Position numbers and translations under genes: made by a program. Below the pieces are notes generated by a model. That model was not told the DNA's origin. It ran no database searches and worked only from the letters and a program-made list of their open reading frames with translations. From Micrasema longulum (Eukaryota; Arthropoda; Insecta; Trichoptera; Brachycentridae): a stretch of DNA of 64,000 bases. The stretch is taken from contig JAGVSM010002431.1 of assembly GCA_022494885.1 (NCBI GenBank), forward strand, positions 1 to 64,000, given 5' to 3'. Of this stretch, positions 21,731-33,944 are shown one piece after another (the first letter of the stretch is position 1; each line of letters opens with the position of its first letter).

Positions 21731-24700
21731 CCGTCAAACGTGACAATGTTGTCCAGTTTTACCAAACTTTTACAATATCATAATTTTTTTGTATAGGACA
21801 ACTCCTATCCATTTTATTGAATAGTGATACTAATTATTCTGAGCATTTTAACAAGTACACAACTTTTACTTTTCTTTTATTTATGCAATTTTAGAAGACA
21901 TAACATGCTGGGCAAAATTATCTCCACTGGTTGACAATTTTGCCCACTTGGTAATTAACTGTTATTTTTTATTTTATCATCATTATCATACGGTTTACAA
22001 CTACTTTTTGGGCGAAAAAAATGTTTATGTTTAAACAATAGCATCATTGAGGCATCACCATTATAAAATCAATGCAAAAAACCGATGGGAAAAATTGTCA
22101 ACTATTTCTTTAATTTTTCTATACAATGCGGATTTGTGGGCCAGGGTTGGCACATAATTGGATTTTTAACAAAACCAAAGAAGTATATCTCTAATCCTTT
22201 TAATTTGTTCGTGTTTGACTATGCATAAGCCAATAAATTATAAATCACTTTTAATTTTTTTTTACAAACCATTTCAGTTCTGATGCGATTTTCGTAATTA
22301 AAGGGGCAAGCTCTCAAAACGATTTTTATTTGAATGTGTATGTAGAAAAAAACGATTTTTTTTTTGTACAGCGGTGCAATTATTTGCTAGATTACCCATA
22401 CTTTGAAATTGTATTTTATGTACAGAATTCATAATATTTTCTATGTTTTATTTTCTTCTTTAGACTGTGAAAAATATTTATATAAAAAACATTTAAAATA
22501 AAAAAATAAGTCTTCATAATTTAAAATTAAACTTCAAAAATTTGGCAAATTTAATTAAGTAAAACTTTCTAAAATGTTGTTAAATATTCTTACATTTTTA
22601 AAAATGGTTTAAATTGTTGTTGAACGGTAAAAATTAAAATGGGTTTTGTAAAACCATTTTCAATTTACTCACAGAAAATGACTCAATCTTGCAGTTTTTA
22701 AGGTTTACATTGAATTTATGAAAACCTTGACGCAAGATTCAGGCAAAGATTTCACTATATGTTCCAATTAAATACATCAGCAATATCCTCAACTTGAGAC
22801 CACACAAAGCTCCATTACTGTCGACCATGATGTCTTATTAAATAAGCTGTATGAGATCGGTTTCTCGGATGGTATGTTAAAATTAATGGCGAGCTACCTC
22901 CAAAACAGAAACCAATACGTCTCCTACGGTCTATTCGCGTCAGAGTGTTTCCATACTTTCTCGGGTGTCCCGCAAGGCTCTAACCTGGGTCCATTGTTGT
23001 TCTCAATTTTCATTAATAATATTAAAAATGTAATTTTGAACTCGCGTTTTCTGTTGTTTTGCGGATGACTTAAAACTGTTCTTAAAGGTGACAACTTCTG
23101 ACGATTTTCGTCTTCTCCAAGCGGATATATCTAATATATCTGAATGGGGAAGGCGAAACAAACTTGGGTTTAATGTTTCCAAGTGTTCGGTCACGTCCTT
23201 CACTAGGGCCCAAAAAACTCTTTTTTTCGCTACAAAATGAATGACCAGAATCTGATACGAACATCGAATGTTAAGGATCTGGGCGTTAGATTTGTAAGCA
23301 CTCTGACATTTCATGAACACATAGAGACAATCAGTGGTGATGCATTGAAGATGTTAGGATTTGTTCTGCGTACTGCCAGGGTTTTCGAAAATACCCGCGT
23401 ACTGAGAACTCTTTACAACTCCTTGGTGCGAAGTAGACTCGAGAGTGGCTCGATGATTTGGGGGCCACATGAACTGAAGTGCTCTCTTATGATAGAGAAA
23501 ATCCAAAAGAAGTTTCTGAGATATCTCTACATGAGAGAGTGCGGGTATTATCCTTGGCTCTACCCGACCGAGTTTCTCCAGGGTATGCTTGGCTACAACA
23601 GTTTAGAGACTAGAAGGAATGTGTATTTACACATTTTATCGATTGTTGCGCGGTATGATCGATAATTCTGAAATTATGATGAGCATTGGTTTGTATGTTC
23701 CTGATAATTACCTAAGACAGCCTCAGCATAGATTGTTTCATATTCCGATATTCAGGACCAATCTACCTATGGTTATGCCTGTTGGAAGAGCTACCGCTAT
23801 GCTGAACAACATCGCTCTGGATATTGATCTGTTTCATGTATCCGAAGGGGTTTTCCGGAGCAGGATTCTTCGACTCCTTTGACATGAGTCTCTTTCGTGT
23901 ATTTTTTTTTCCTTTTTTATAATATGTACGTATTGAATATATTTTTGTAATGTATATGTTATATTTAAAATAAATAAATTGAATTGAAATTACGTTTGCG
24001 TCTTACAAATGACATTACAATATTAAAATTGTGGTTGTTGATGCGCTGATAACTTAACCGACATCATATTTGTCGTTTTGCGTATCAACAGTGTTAAACG
24101 TTATTAAAACGAAAGCGCCTTCTTTACCGTTATTAATTTCAAGCGGATCAGACCAATACCGATCTACATCGGTGTTGGACACTGACACTATTTTTTCGTT
24201 TTCCTCGGCTGAAGATTCTGAGGCACGTTGTTCATATTCGTCTTGATGACTTATGATGGACGTCTCGAAATTTAATGATTCATTAACCGAGTAGGCATTG
24301 GAGCCCGTTGTTTCCGTGTCGCTCTGACATTTTTTTCAATGTTCTTCTTTATAGGATGTAGGTATCTTTTGATTCTAAAGGCAGAGAAAAATCGGATGGA
24401 TTGTTGAATAACGGCTTATCATTTTCAGCGTGTATTTGGATTGATACCTCCATCAGATTTTAAAATCTTATTCGTCAAATCTTTGACAAAAATCTGATTT
24501 ATGGGCCAGTTTGAACAAAACATCCGGTTACCTAGTTTAAAATCATGATTTTGTCGCTTACTGAATTTTTTAAATATATTTTCTACTTTGTTTAAGCAGC
24601 AGTTACTTGCATTTTATTCGGGTCGCCTGATGTATTCTTTTTCTGTAATCTGGTTTTGTCTTGGATAATGTTTTTTCAAAGTAGTATGTAGCGACAACCC

Positions 24701-25127
24701 TAGACGTGGGAAAAATTGTCTTAGATTTCTTAGCTAGTGTTTTGACAATTTTGCCCACCTAAATATCTATTGTGTTTGTTCAAATAGATATACAGAAATA
24801 CTTTCTATGGCGTTGTTATTATTTATGCAATAAAATATATGAAACTTACTTGACTCGTTTCAACATAAACTCCGCAACAACAAAAGTTTTGACACTATTT
24901 ATGGATATACAAAAACATACCTTCAAGTTTAACTTCAAATTTCAAGTGATCAAGTAAAACTGGCGGTAAACTGAATATTTAGTTTTGCCATGGAACTATC
25001 AAAATATACTTACCAAATGTAATTCTAATGATATCAGTAAAATTTCTTACTTTAATACATGATTTTGTTAAGGATTTCAGCAGTGGGCAAAATTGTCATG
25101 GCTGGGCAAAATTGTCATGTTTGACGG
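21731..25127. mobile_element. 3.4-kb TA-flanked DNA transposon with subterminal repeats
   Basis: The inverted ends begin CCGTCAAACGTGACAATG (left) and CCGTCAAACATGACAATT (right, complement), 23 of 26 bases alike, with TA outside both. The word TGACAATTTTGCCCA or its complement recurs near the ends: 21740 (imperfect), 21909 (imperfect), 21932, 24743, 25084 and 25103. A LINE-B fragment sits at about 22800-23987. The - strand between about 24340 and 24056 is open for some 95 codons (no ATG), Ser/Glu-rich, containing DVDRYWSDPLEINNGKEGAF. I do not recognise it as a known transposase. It may be a deleted copy of a larger element. Confidence 0.7.
22800..23987 (+). pseudogene. LINE-B (Jockey-like) 5'-truncated copy, frameshifted
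   Basis: This is the reverse transcriptase C-terminal half. It includes DHDVLLNKLYEIGFSDG near 22830, GVPQGSNLGPLLFSIFINNI near 22965, the catalytic block as F-ADD split by a frameshift near 23058, KCSVTSFTRAQ near 23182, RTSNVKDLGVRF near 23262, then a 142-codon open stretch to 23665 and a second to 23882. It ends in an A-rich tail (aaataaataaattgaattga, to about 23987). It is inserted in the TA transposon at 21731-25127. A second, shorter copy of the same family lies at 46825-47607. Confidence 0.85.
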
Positions 25128-25849
25128 TAGTAAAAAAATCTATTGAAGAAATGGAAATGTTTGAAAATCGCTAGAATTTCGATCAAATTCAATAGGTCGG
25201 TAGATTTCACCCAAAATCGGTAGATCTACAAAAAATCGGTAGGGTTGGCAACGCTGGGCAAGTGGCAAGTGGCGAACAATAATCCGGCAGAGAGAGATAA
25301 GGATGTTATTTTCTCACTCTATCTGGTTCAACGTGGTATTATGTCATTTGTCATTGTCATTCTATGGCCGTGAAAACGACCGTAGGCCCATTTCACATAT
25401 ATCGTCCCAATTCACCCGGCCCGGTAAAATTCAGTCAGTGCTTGTCAACCCATGTAACAATAATGATATTGTATTTCTTTAATTTCCTAGTGCTACTTGT
25501 ATGTAACGTATGAACTGAATTAATAAATGCATTTGAAATATAACCAGACGTGTTTATAACCTTTACATTCACAAAATGTCATTTCATTTATACTTAGGTA
25601 CCTATAATTATATTTTCATTCGCATTATATGCGTATTATATGTAGGTACATTATTATTAATTTGACATTTATAATAAATTACCCACGCTGAATTATCTAT
25701 ATTGTTTTTAACAAATAAAAAACATGAATTATTTTCATCTATTGCGTTTGTGAGTTGCAAATATCACGGAGATTCGTAGGAGCTCCATGGCCAGCCTCCT
25801 ATTTTGAAAACCATGTTTATATTGGTTTAATTGGTAGGTAGGTCTAGGG
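25128..25849. other. Right flank of the TA transposon
   Basis: It contains aatcggtaga words at about 25192-25245 ending TTGGCAACGCTG (25245-25256), the likely right partner of CAGCATTGCCA at 21098. Beyond that no gene or repeat is recognised. Confidence 0.35.
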
Positions 25850-26793
25850 CAGGGATAGCGAACCTTTTTCAAAAGTGGGTAAAATTTGTTTTAAAAAAAT
25901 ATTTTTGAATCCATGTCTATCATAGGTTGAGTAGGTAATTAAAACAATAGTGAATAAAGGCTTACAAATTTTATGAACTTTAAAATTTACAAGCAAAATT
26001 TCAATGAACTCTTTAAAAATAAAGACAAAAAATGAGGAATAAAATATATATGAATTAAAAGCAACTTAAAAATCACCATCAAAAACGGAAAATTAGTTAT
26101 TGATGCCAATCTAAGTTATTGATACCTATCTAAATAATATCGTAATTCAAAACCATCTCTAAATCTTGCAAAAACAGATTTCAATTATACTTGAATCCGC
26201 AAACTTTTAGCATTCTCCATTGAGTTGGTGAAGCATAATTAGAAATCTTACAATTCTTTTTTCAAAGCAAATATCTCATCAGCAACTCCTTCAATGGAGA
26301 TTTCTAAGTTTGCTTCTAATACCCTCATATAAAATAAACAACTACAGATTTCCCGTTAAACAATATAATCGGTGTTTAATCTTACACATGCAGCAGTCAT
26401 TTCTTTACTAAGTGGATTTTGTAGTCGTGATTTAGTAAAATTCATTCATGAAAACAACTGCTCGCACGCATATGTCGATCCGAAATAAGGGATAAGTTCA
26501 CGCTATGTTACTTGCATTATATCTGTGAAGTTGGTTAGTTTGTTAGATTCGTTTTTCAAACGCTGTCATGGGAATGGCGAATAGTAAAAAATACCGTTGA
26601 CGCCGGGAACTTTTTTTTTTGCTTTTTACTTCGTGGCTTAGATTAGTCAGATTTTTTTGTAGATTTTGAGGCTAGACTTATTCAAGATGGTGTCTTTTTA
26701 GTTTTTATTAAATGAAAGCTTTAAATAAAAACAATCTTATCTAAAAGTTCAAGCGGGTTAGATAATTTCTCGACAGTGACCCGCGGGTCCCAA
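25850..26793 (-). mobile_element. hAT transposon relic with 8-bp target duplication
   Basis: The 8-bp word GTCTAGGG flanks the block at 25842-25849 and 26794-26801. The left end is CAGGGATAGCGAACC, a typical hAT terminus; the right end is decayed. On the - strand, 26493 down to 26356 reads IPYFGSTYACEQLFS, a stop, then MNFTKSRLQNPLS and MTAACVRLNTDY. This is the hAT C-terminal dimerisation domain, in the ZBED5/SCAND3-like form. The rest of the transposase is missing or unreadable. Confidence 0.78.
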
Positions 26794-27189
26794 GTCTAGG
26801 GTAAAATTTCAGTTTTGACTGATGAAAAAAAACTACTCTAAAAAATAATGATCGAAGCACAGAATAAAGATAATTTATTTTTGTGACGTTCAACAAACGA
26901 TATGTATTTATATAATGGTGTATCAATATAAATCAATGAAGCAGGGTGCTCAAATTTTATTTTATTTTTTCACAACGTAACACACATAAATGAAAAACCC
27001 CTAAATCTAATTGTGAACTTGCTCATCTGAAGAGGTACCTAGGTAAAGTTGATTCAAAAAGATTTGAAAATTTTGTATATTTTTCCGACCATTTTGAAAT
27101 GTTCCTACTGTACCAACATCAATAAGGCGATGCTTGTACTACGTATAATTATATATATTTTTTAATTAGTTTATTTATTTATTATTTTT

Positions 27190-27358
27190 TTAAAGGAATA
27201 GATGGGAAATAAGATATGGAAGGAAGTTATTAAAAATATACTTCAACACCCAGACCAATTGAGAAAAATTTCGCTTGAATTTATTTCTTGCAACTGGCGG
27301 GAATTGAACCCGCGACACTAGTTTCATAGTTAGCTGGCTTACCAACAGCGCCTGTCAA
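27190..27358 (-). repeat. SINE-2 family copy
   Basis: Read on the - strand: a tRNA-like head (gcgctgttggtaagccagc; box B GCGGGTTCAATTCCCGCCAG) and a tail with ttggtctgggtgttgaagta. The same body is found at 35470-35640 (-). Confidence 0.6.
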
Positions 27359-27999
27359 AAAATCAATTTATTTGATAGGAAGTCATTATTTGAGCCATTT
27401 CCTTATTCTGAGGTGACCTTCAGTGAAGATGACAAGATTGTTGATTGAATTATTGTTTAACTACTAACTACCGAAAAAATTGATGCTAAATACTAAAGAG
27501 GTTGGTTCAGAATTTTTATTATAGTTAGAGCGTCTTATTATAGTTAGAGTATTAAGTTATTATTTATAATATACCTATATCGATAATATTACTCAGATAC
27601 ATTATGCACTATAATAGGCACCTAACTTATTATGTAATAATATATATACCATAGGTACGTAACATGTTCACTGGAGATAATAAAATTGGAGATAAAAAAA
27701 TGAATAATACACAATAAATTTGACTGGATTATTGTCTCATCATTAAAGTAAATTGTGACGCAAAAAAACAAACGTAGCTATCTCCAGCCACCTTAATTTT
27801 TGTTTAATATGACTGCTGATGTTGTTTTACATGATAATATTCAGTTCAAACATAGCATTTGTTTCTGCTAAGAAAAAAGCTCAAAAGCAATAGAAATGCA
27901 TACTGTTATATGGATTGCACAAAGACAAAAGGTTGATTTACTCGGTTTTACTTACAATGGAGATAGCTACATTAGTTTTTTAGCGTCACAATTGTGAAA

Positions 28000-30115
28000 A
28001 AAGATAATTTTGAAAGGGCCGTAAATATTAGACTGATAGATGAAAATATGAGTATCGATGTTATGTGGGAATGTTTGAAAAACGGTAAGTATGTGTGAAT
28101 CAGCGATGGAAGTATGCGGCATAACGAAACAAGGAAGAAAAAAAGGTGATGCTTGGTGGGACGATAGAATAAAAAAAATAGTACAAGAAAAGAAGAAAGC
28201 ATGGTTAAATCTTCTGACATTGAATAAAGCCATTGGTAGTAGGTACGCAGAATTAAAAAGCTAATATAATGAATGTAAGAAGAGAGTGAAACAAGGTGTG
28301 TGTGAACGAAAGAAATTGTTGAAAGAAAGAGAGGGAACCAAAATGACCGAGAACTTCCAAGAAAATGTAAAAATATTCTGGAAAGCGGTACAAAATCCCC
28401 AAAACAGTAATGAAAGTGGACGTATGACAGCTATAAAAGGAAAAGATGGAAAAATGGTGACAAATGATTGTCGAATAAAATCGAGATAGAAGGAATACTA
28501 CGAGAAGGTGTATGAAACACATACAGGAAATATAAGCACCTTCTCAAGAAAGTTTAAATGCAGATGATGGTGCGACAGAGATAAGAATGGAAGAAATAAG
28601 AACTGCTGCCAAATATATGAAGAATGGAAAAGCACAAGGTTTTGATAATGTTGTTACAGAGTTTATGAAGGCGGGTGGTGAAATAATTTTTGTATGGCTG
28701 CACAAGCTTTTTAACCGATGTTTAGAGGAAGAATACACTCCTCCAGACTGGAGTAGGGCTGTTTTTATGCCTATATACAAAGAAAAAGGTTCAAGAGTGG
28801 AATGCGGAAATTATAGAGCAATCAGCCTTTTGAGCGCCGTTAGCAGAATGTATGAAAGAATACCGATAGAGAGTAAGAAAAGTTACTAAGTAAAGAGTGT
28901 GAGATATATAAAGCGGTTTTATGAATGGAAGAGGATGTATGGATCAAATATTTGCTTTACGAAACATGACAGAAAAAAATCTTGCTAAAAACCAAAAGCT
29001 TTTCTGCGTATTTGTCGATCTGCAAAAAGCGTTTGATAGAGTTGACAGATAAAAATTATGGAAGGTGTTATCGGATTATGGCGTGAGCGGAAATCTGACA
29101 CGAGCTATTGCTTCTCTGTGTAAAGACAGCACATCATGTGTTAGGGTAAATGGATTATACACATCGTGGTTCGACATTCATAAAGGAGTCAAACAGGGAT
29201 GTATGATGTCACCATGGCTGTTCAACGTGTATATCAATAACTGCATGAAAGAACTGTAAGGCTTAAGAATGGGAGCAAAAATGGGTGATTTAACTGTCAA
29301 TTATCTTTTATATGCTGATGATGCCGTGCTTCTTACTAACAACAAAGAGGAACTGCAATTATTGATAACAAAGGTCTCCGATGTATGCAAGGGAAGCGAT
29401 TTGCTGATGAATGTTGATAAGTCGAATGTAATGGCTTTTGGGGGGTTATACTAAAACAGGTAGAGTAATTAGTGTAACTGGGAAGTATGTTTACTAAGGA
29501 TGGAATGACTGAGAAAGACATTGAATGGAGGGTAAGTGCCGGGAACAGAGTGAACAGTGCAGTTAAATCAACCTTGGCAAATAAATGTTTGATGCAAGAG
29601 GCAAAATTAGCAGTTCAAATGGAGTCCTAGTCCCGACCCAGATGTTTGGAAGCGAAGTATGACTTGGAAAAACAGGGATAAAAGTAGGCTGAAAACTGTC
29701 GAAATGCGATCTCTCAGGCGAATGTGTGGTAAAACTATGTACGATAGTTGCACAAATGTAGAGATCCATACATTATGTAAGACTGAGATAAGCATTATCG
29801 ACAAAATCAAGAAAGGAGCTTTGCACTGGTTTGGACATGTGGAGCGAATGGACAGCGAAAGAACGGCTAAGAATATTTACAATGCGAATGTTGGTGGATG
29901 CAGAAATAGAGATAGACCGAGAAAGACATGGCATGACCAAATCCAACAAATACCTGAAGATAGACATCTCAAAAGTCGGAATAATCGGCAAACGTGCATG
30001 AAAAGATGTATGAATGTAGAGGAAGCAAGATCTGTATGCAAAGATAGTGATGTGGCGTTCTATCCTCTCCCCCTATCCTTACGGGGAAACGGCATGATGG
30101 TTTGTTGTTGTTGTG
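28000..30115 (+). pseudogene. LINE-A: non-LTR retrotransposon reverse transcriptase, decayed
   Basis: The copy covers the linker, RT and C-terminal region. It shows DAWWDDRIKKIVQEKKKAW near 28150, the RT entry GKAQGFDNVVTEFMK near 28629, NYRAISLLSAVSRMYER near 28810, VDLQKAFDRVD near 29017, GVKQGCMMSPWLFNVYI near 29188, the catalytic LLYADDAVLL at about 29305-29334, LRRMCGKTMYD near 29716, LHWFGHVERMDSERTAKNIY near 29821 and RDRPRKTWHDQI near 29910. Stops and shifts are at 28487, 28888, 29050, 29258 and 29452. No apurinic endonuclease domain is seen, so the 5' half is missing. RTE-like is my best guess for the clade. Short 3' scraps occur at 10857, 46573, 47608, 57588 and 59889. Confidence 0.85.
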
Positions 30116-30554
30116 AGGATAGTAAACAAAAAATCCCACTAAGGCATGGCCTGTTCGTGGGTATACAAGAAATGTTTATGAATTTTTTGCTTCTATAATA
30201 AATAGACCGTTATAATATTTTTAGTAAAATATTCTGTAAAATATTAGGTGTTAAAAGTTACTCTAGCAATTCCTGGACGGGTTGAGAGTTCTCTGTGCAT
30301 GCCACCATCCTTAATTATGTGAATTCCCAAGTATTTAAAAACTGTCAAATTCCTCATCCTCTGCCCATTATTACAGAAAGGGTGATCAAGGTCAGGATAG
30401 GATTTGTTGCTTGTTATGTGATTATTGTAAAACGTTTGTTCTCTTCCCAAATAAATAAAATGTTTATGCCCAAGACTTTTTTTACGTTGAGGGAGAGTTT
30501 TCATAGTGTCTTTGTCAATAGAAACAGATAAGGGAAACTGAAAGGATTATAGTT

Positions 30555-30665
30555 GACATCTAGGATCTGGTTGTGGTACAGTGGATCAGATATCTGAGGA
30601 TCATACCAATTTTACTCAACTTGAATTCCGTTTTCTAATAATTGAAAATGCCCCCCAAAACAGAA
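30555..30665 (+). repeat. SINE-3 family fragment
   Basis: gttgtggtacagtggatcag followed by ttgaattccgttttctaata and attgaaaatgccccccaaaa, matching the body at 19572-19700. Box B is badly decayed. Confidence 0.45.
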
Positions 30666-31309
30666 AAATAAGTGTAAATCATAAGAACGCAAATATAGTA
30701 TACATCTGTTTTTTTATTAAGTAAAAACATGTCAATTAAATTTGAAGGAACGATTTTTAAAAAGGTAAAATAAACTCATATAATTGTTCAACGCAATGTA
30801 TTTACAAATTAATAATGTGTAAAAATTCATAAGATTTTGAAATTGTGATCTATATACAAAAATGTATTATCAAAATGTGTTGATTGAGGTATATAAGATA
30901 AATTCACAAGTATAATAATATGAATAAACACAGTAAAAAAAATCATACATAAAAACAATATTTAGTGTTACAGTTACTAAAGTTTCTAAAAACGAATAAT
31001 AAACTAACAATTTTTAAACAAATAATTTTTTTCATTGAAACATAATATCGGTCTACGTAGAATAATATAGTGTCAACAGGTTATTGGTTTTCTGCTTGGA
31101 GTTACTATCTTAAACCTAGGTACTTTGTGGTGAAAGCACTTTGAATTAATTAGATCCGAAGACAAAAGAGAAAAAAAAACAACTTAATTACAGTAGACAT
31201 CAAATCTGTAGTTACAGCTCAAAGTATTAAGGCATTAAAAATCATTAATAGATTTCAGCACATCAAAAGAACAGCTTATAATATAACATATTTTAATAAA
31301 CATAGTAAA

Positions 31310-33000
31310 TCAGAAAACAATCAACGAATTAGTCCCCAAGAATGTTCTGGCATAGGTCCATGTCTGCTCCTTGGTTGGACCATATGGTGTCCAGGAATAG
31401 CCTTCAGACCTCTCTCGTCGGCTGCCAGCTCCTGTGCATCCAGGACATTGATAACCTAATGCCTTGTAAAGTAGGCAAGCGTGGTTAAGGCTCGTAGAAG
31501 GCATCTGCAGCATATGGCTCATCCAACAATATCACCTCCGGTTGATGACAGTTATTACTGGAGTTTACTGTGTAAATTTTCTTATTTCTTCAATCCTTAC
31601 AAAGTCAAACCAGTACCCACAATTCTTAGGAATTTATTCTCAAAGAGCCCTAGTGAGGTGCCACGATCCACATCTGTAGAGAAGAATAGGTCTTATGCAG
31701 GTGGCATTTGGTTTTCACCGAGTAAATATCCGATCTCCAGCAGTGTGATTCCGAACGCTCTCGTGGGGATAGAGAAAGCATTGATAGTAAGAATTAGTAT
31801 GTAAATTAAGTGCTAGTATTGCATTTTCTGCCTCCGCAACAGCGTTTAATATACCAGCACAGACAGCCTTCTTACTGTTGAATGCAGCGCCCGCTATTCC
31901 TAGCTGCACTCTGCAATAGCTCTTATTGAGAGCTGCTATTTTCAGTTACATACACTCCCAGGGTCCGTATTCTAATGGGAAGTTAAAATTTATCTTTAAT
32001 TTTATCTACAAAGTAAAACTAAGTTTTCTGTATGAAAAACAGAGTATTTTTACAATTTTTTTTTCTAAGCATGTTCAATTACAGGTTACCTTTGAATTTT
32101 CACACAAATATGCACATTTTTGTACATAAATATCGATGTTAGTTTATACCGTCTCGATATGTATCGATGAAGATAGCGTTCATAATCGTGGCACAGGTAC
32201 TCAAAACTTTCAACCTTTTTGATAACTTGGTTTGACAGTCATAAGATTTTGGGCAAGGCACAAAGTTTTACATGGGTTACAAAGTGTTAGTGTACATGGA
32301 CTTTTGCAACGTTAATTTTTAAGCCTATGCATGCGGAGTACCTTTTTAGCTTATCAATAGTGACTTGGAAACCCCTGACTGAATTGTCAATTATAACTGC
32401 AACATCAGCATACCCAGGTTGCAAAGTTTTTGGAAGGAAGAGATGGATATTCCTCGATCTAGTGGAATTGAATTTCTAAGGATGAAATCCATAAGGCTTA
32501 TAAAAGAGAACGGTGCAAGGACGCAGTCTTGATGAACTCTGGTGGTGACCTCAAAGCAATGTGACAATCTCCTTAATTCTAATTCGGCATTTGTTATGAG
32601 TAAAGGGCTTTGAGCACGAAGCACACGGTCAAGGAATTATTTAATTCTTTATACTCCTGTAGAATACAGTGTATGTTATGGATATGGTCCGAACATGACC
32701 TACTAGGTAAAAAACTTGCCAGGCTCTCTCTTAATATTTGAATAATGGGGCTTCAAACTCTGCAATATAAGCTAGTATCTTTCCCCATAGAAGTGCAATG
32801 CCACGATAGTTATCATAGATTAATGGATCACTCTTTTTATGCAATGCAGTAATCTCATCTTATACCCACTCTCATGGACACCTTTCTTGTTCCCACACCT
32901 AGTGATGCTGTTTTAGAGAAATTCCAGGTGTATGGTTAACTCCTGGTGCCGCGCTGTTTTTCAAATTAGACAGAGCTACTTTTATTCCAGCCTGAAATGT
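31310..33000 (-). pseudogene. LINE-E copy, reverse orientation, heavily decayed
   Basis: On the - strand, from about 32600 to 32430, the frame reads LSHCFEVTTRVHQDCVLAPFSF, recognisable as the RT block TGVRQGCVLAP. Further down, near 31890-31720, comes LGIAGAAFNSKKAVCAGIL, and near 31520-31320 MSHMLQMPSTSLNHACLLY and YSWTPYGPTKEQTW. The last blocks match a better-kept fragment at 57715-58200. Many stops are present and there is no functional product. Confidence 0.65.
31965..32200. mobile_element. Diverged copy of the 16199 MITE
   Basis: It starts cagggtccgtattctaatgg and continues gaagttaaaatttatc, then aagcatgttcaattacaggtta. This is the 16199-16450 element in the opposite orientation. The second end is not recognisable. 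Confidence 0.55.
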
Positions 33001-33944
33001 TCAAGGCAGCCTCCATGGTAACATCGAGGGCGGAAGGTGGGGGAGGTTGGTTAAGAACTCTTTGGAAATGACCAAGCCGTATTTTCTTTAAGCGGTCGCA
33101 GTCCGAGACTTACTCGATCTCGATCAGATTTTTTTTACTGCCCCCGGAGCGATCGATCATTTACCGCAGATCTTATGCATGATCTGGACACAATGAGACG
33201 TATGTTTTTTTAAATGGTCAAAGAATGAGGATGAAATGTTTCTATTCCATAATTTTTTGAAAAAATAATAAAAAGTATTATTATATAATTACAAGAAGAC
33301 CCGCTTGTCTTTTTTTATTCTCAGAATGTATAATACATTTTGATTTGTACATTAATTTCAACTTTTAGATATAAATCAACGTAGCAGTATGAATTGACTA
33401 GCCAAGTTGAGTAATCAAAATGATACAAAGAAAAATGATATTTTATTAAGAAAAGGTGCGAGTTGTTTGCAGAGATATTCATGGATTGTAATCTGAAATT
33501 TAAATTAGTAAAATTAATTAAGACTGGTGAAGTTGAGATTCACACAGAAGTATAATACAAACATGTCATTCCCTCGAGAGGACCATCTGACAGATATATT
33601 TCAGCAAATAATAAAAGGTATTTCAGAGTAATAAGGCGCCATCTCCGTAGAGTCGCCAATACAGACGAAAATCATTCTAGGATTATCAATCACGAAGTTA
33701 GATTTAGTTGACAGGAAAATAACGAGCCGTAGGTACTCAGGTCGGAAATCGTAAGCGCAGTGCGGACTCGTCCATCACACGTATGCTATTAAACCTAACT
33801 CCAAACCAAAAATTTGCAACGCTTTTGTTCTATGCAATAGAGCGAAATGTCGTCTCTACAGCTGTGGGGTATTATTACTCTGAGGTATACAGACATTTTT
33901 TTGTTTTTTTTTTTATGTAAGTAATTATGTTTCAAAGGATATTG
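33001..33944. other. Spacer 3' of NGDN
   Basis: No gene or clear repeat is recognised. TTTATT at 33442 could serve as an NGDN polyadenylation signal on the - strand, but it is about 500 bases downstream of the stop. Confidence 0.3.

Noticed and set aside
28253..28522. 89-codon - strand open frame
   Set aside because: Antisense shadow of LINE-A coding sequence, Phe/Ser/His-rich as expected.
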